Source: Candidatus Bathyarchaeota archaeon (GTDB lineage Archaea; Thermoproteota; Bathyarchaeia; TCS64). From it: a stretch of DNA of 5,879 bases. The stretch is taken from NCBI GenBank assembly GCA_030613835.1, contig JAUWLH010000102.1, positions 1 through 5,879 on the forward strand, given 5' to 3'. Of the stretch, positions 5,359-5,879 are shown piece by piece. Under the pieces are notes generated by a model that saw only the letters and a list, made by a program, of their open reading frames with translations, ran no database searches and was not told where the DNA came from. The position numbers and the translations under genes were made by a program. Within the stretch, counting starts at the first letter, position 1. Every line of letters starts with the position of its first letter.

Positions 5359-5879
5359 TCATTCGATAAATTCGGCTACCTCGTCAAGGGCTTTCTTCCT
5401 AGGGACTTTGCCATCTGTTGCAGCATAGCCCAGTGTTACCGCCCCTGATAGCTTCCAGTCCTTGCCGAAGTATTCCCTTGTCTCCTCGTAGGCATAGAAC
5501 ACGTCCCCGATCCAAAGGCTACCTAGTCCAAGGTCATGGGCCCTGAGGCAGATGTTCTGAATAGCGGCCGCTACGCTATGCTCCTCTGTCATCCATCCGT
5601 TCTCGTTAGTGTTCCAGACGATTACCACGATTGGGGCCTCCTCCATGATCTCAAGGGTCCACGGGGCCGATCCCGCCTCTTTCCTCCCATGCTTCTGAAT
5701 GAACGAGTTCAGGTGTTCCCTGAACATGAGGTTGTAGTCATCCTTCGCTATCCCAGTTAGAACCGTGAACCTCCACTGGTGTCCGTTCTTGGCGCTGGGC
5801 GCCCAGTTTCCCGCATCAAGGACGTCCCTTATCATCTCCATGGGCACCGGATCTTTCCTGTACTCCCTGATACTCCTGC
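5359..5879 (-). CDS. Nitroreductase-family oxidoreductase, N-terminus cut by window edge
   Basis: The visible 172 residues are nearly a whole FMN-dependent nitroreductase-fold enzyme, a family that reduces nitro compounds, quinones or flavins with NAD(P)H. The frame stays open to the window edge, and RSIREYRKDPVP just before a GTG at 5845-5847 matches the family N-terminus (RRS-x-R-x-Y, FMN phosphate contact). The gene therefore does not start at that GTG; probably about ten residues are missing. Other marks are WAPSAKNGHQW (a variant of the usual PSG-x-N-x-QPW), AAAIQNICLRAHDLGLGSLW and the ending LDEVAEFIE. The physiological substrate is unknown. It ends in TGA, 37 nt upstream of a diverged, interrupted paralogue in the same direction, so the two may form an operon or an old tandem duplication. 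Confidence 0.88.
   Translation of the reverse strand, partial: RSIREYRKDPVPMEMIRDVLDAGNWAPSAKNGHQWRFTVLTGIAKDDYNLMFREHLNSFIQKHGRKEAGSAPWTLEIMEEAPIVVIVWNTNENGWMTEEHSVAAAIQNICLRAHDLGLGSLWIGDVFYAYEETREYFGKDWKLSGAVTLGYAATDGKVPRKKALDEVAEFIE

Noticed and set aside
5845..5847. GTG as the start of the right-hand nitroreductase
   Set aside because: The codons before it encode the conserved RS-x-R-x-Y family N-terminus, so the gene continues past the window edge.
1..5879. CRISPR array, insertion sequence, tRNA or rRNA
   Set aside because: I saw no regularly spaced repeats, transposase motifs, terminal inverted repeats flanking a gene, T-loop-like motifs or rRNA-like segments.

Overview
The window reads as chromosomal DNA from an archaeon, most likely of the TACK or Asgard side of the tree. 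The main evidence is a clear eukaryote-type ribosomal protein eS26 at 3224-3529; as far as I know this protein is absent from Euryarchaeota and bacteria. A CDP-alcohol phosphatidyltransferase resembling archaetidylinositol phosphate synthase fits an archaeal membrane. TATA-like boxes sit about 26 nt upstream of several start codons (leaderless pattern), and the other starts carry GGTG/GGTGAG ribosome-binding sites, which is also archaeal. Base composition is roughly half GC, lower in the intergenic gaps. A genus cannot be named from this sequence.

Layout, left to right: a truncated MFS transporter (minus, N-terminal 108 residues only) diverges from a gamma-glutamylcyclotransferase-like gene (plus). 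That gene overlaps tail-to-tail by 19 bp with a large YtcJ-type amidohydrolase (minus). The amidohydrolase diverges, across 64 bp with a single AT-rich box, from a cytoplasmic SGNH hydrolase (plus). Next come eS26 (plus) and the convergent phosphatidyltransferase (minus), whose stop codons overlap in a 14-bp palindrome. A 227-230 bp divergent gap follows, then a small zinc-ribbon protein with a basic tail (plus) and a hairpin. The right end holds two nitroreductase-family genes in tandem on the minus strand: the downstream copy carries two in-frame TAG codons, and the upstream copy runs off the window edge.

The genes look like a patchwork of housekeeping and metabolic single-gene units with short divergent or convergent spacing, not one pathway. 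Only the two nitroreductases look like a possible co-transcribed pair. The most notable item is the downstream nitroreductase (4764-5321): about 185 codons stay in one frame and match the family throughout, yet both internal TAGs align with tryptophans in the neighbouring paralogue. A recent pseudogene is the simplest reading; amber suppression or readthrough is an alternative. TAG is used as an ordinary terminator by four genes here, including this one at its family-typical end, which argues against genome-wide TAG reassignment. I see no CRISPR, insertion sequence, tRNA or rRNA, and no convincing new multi-gene system.
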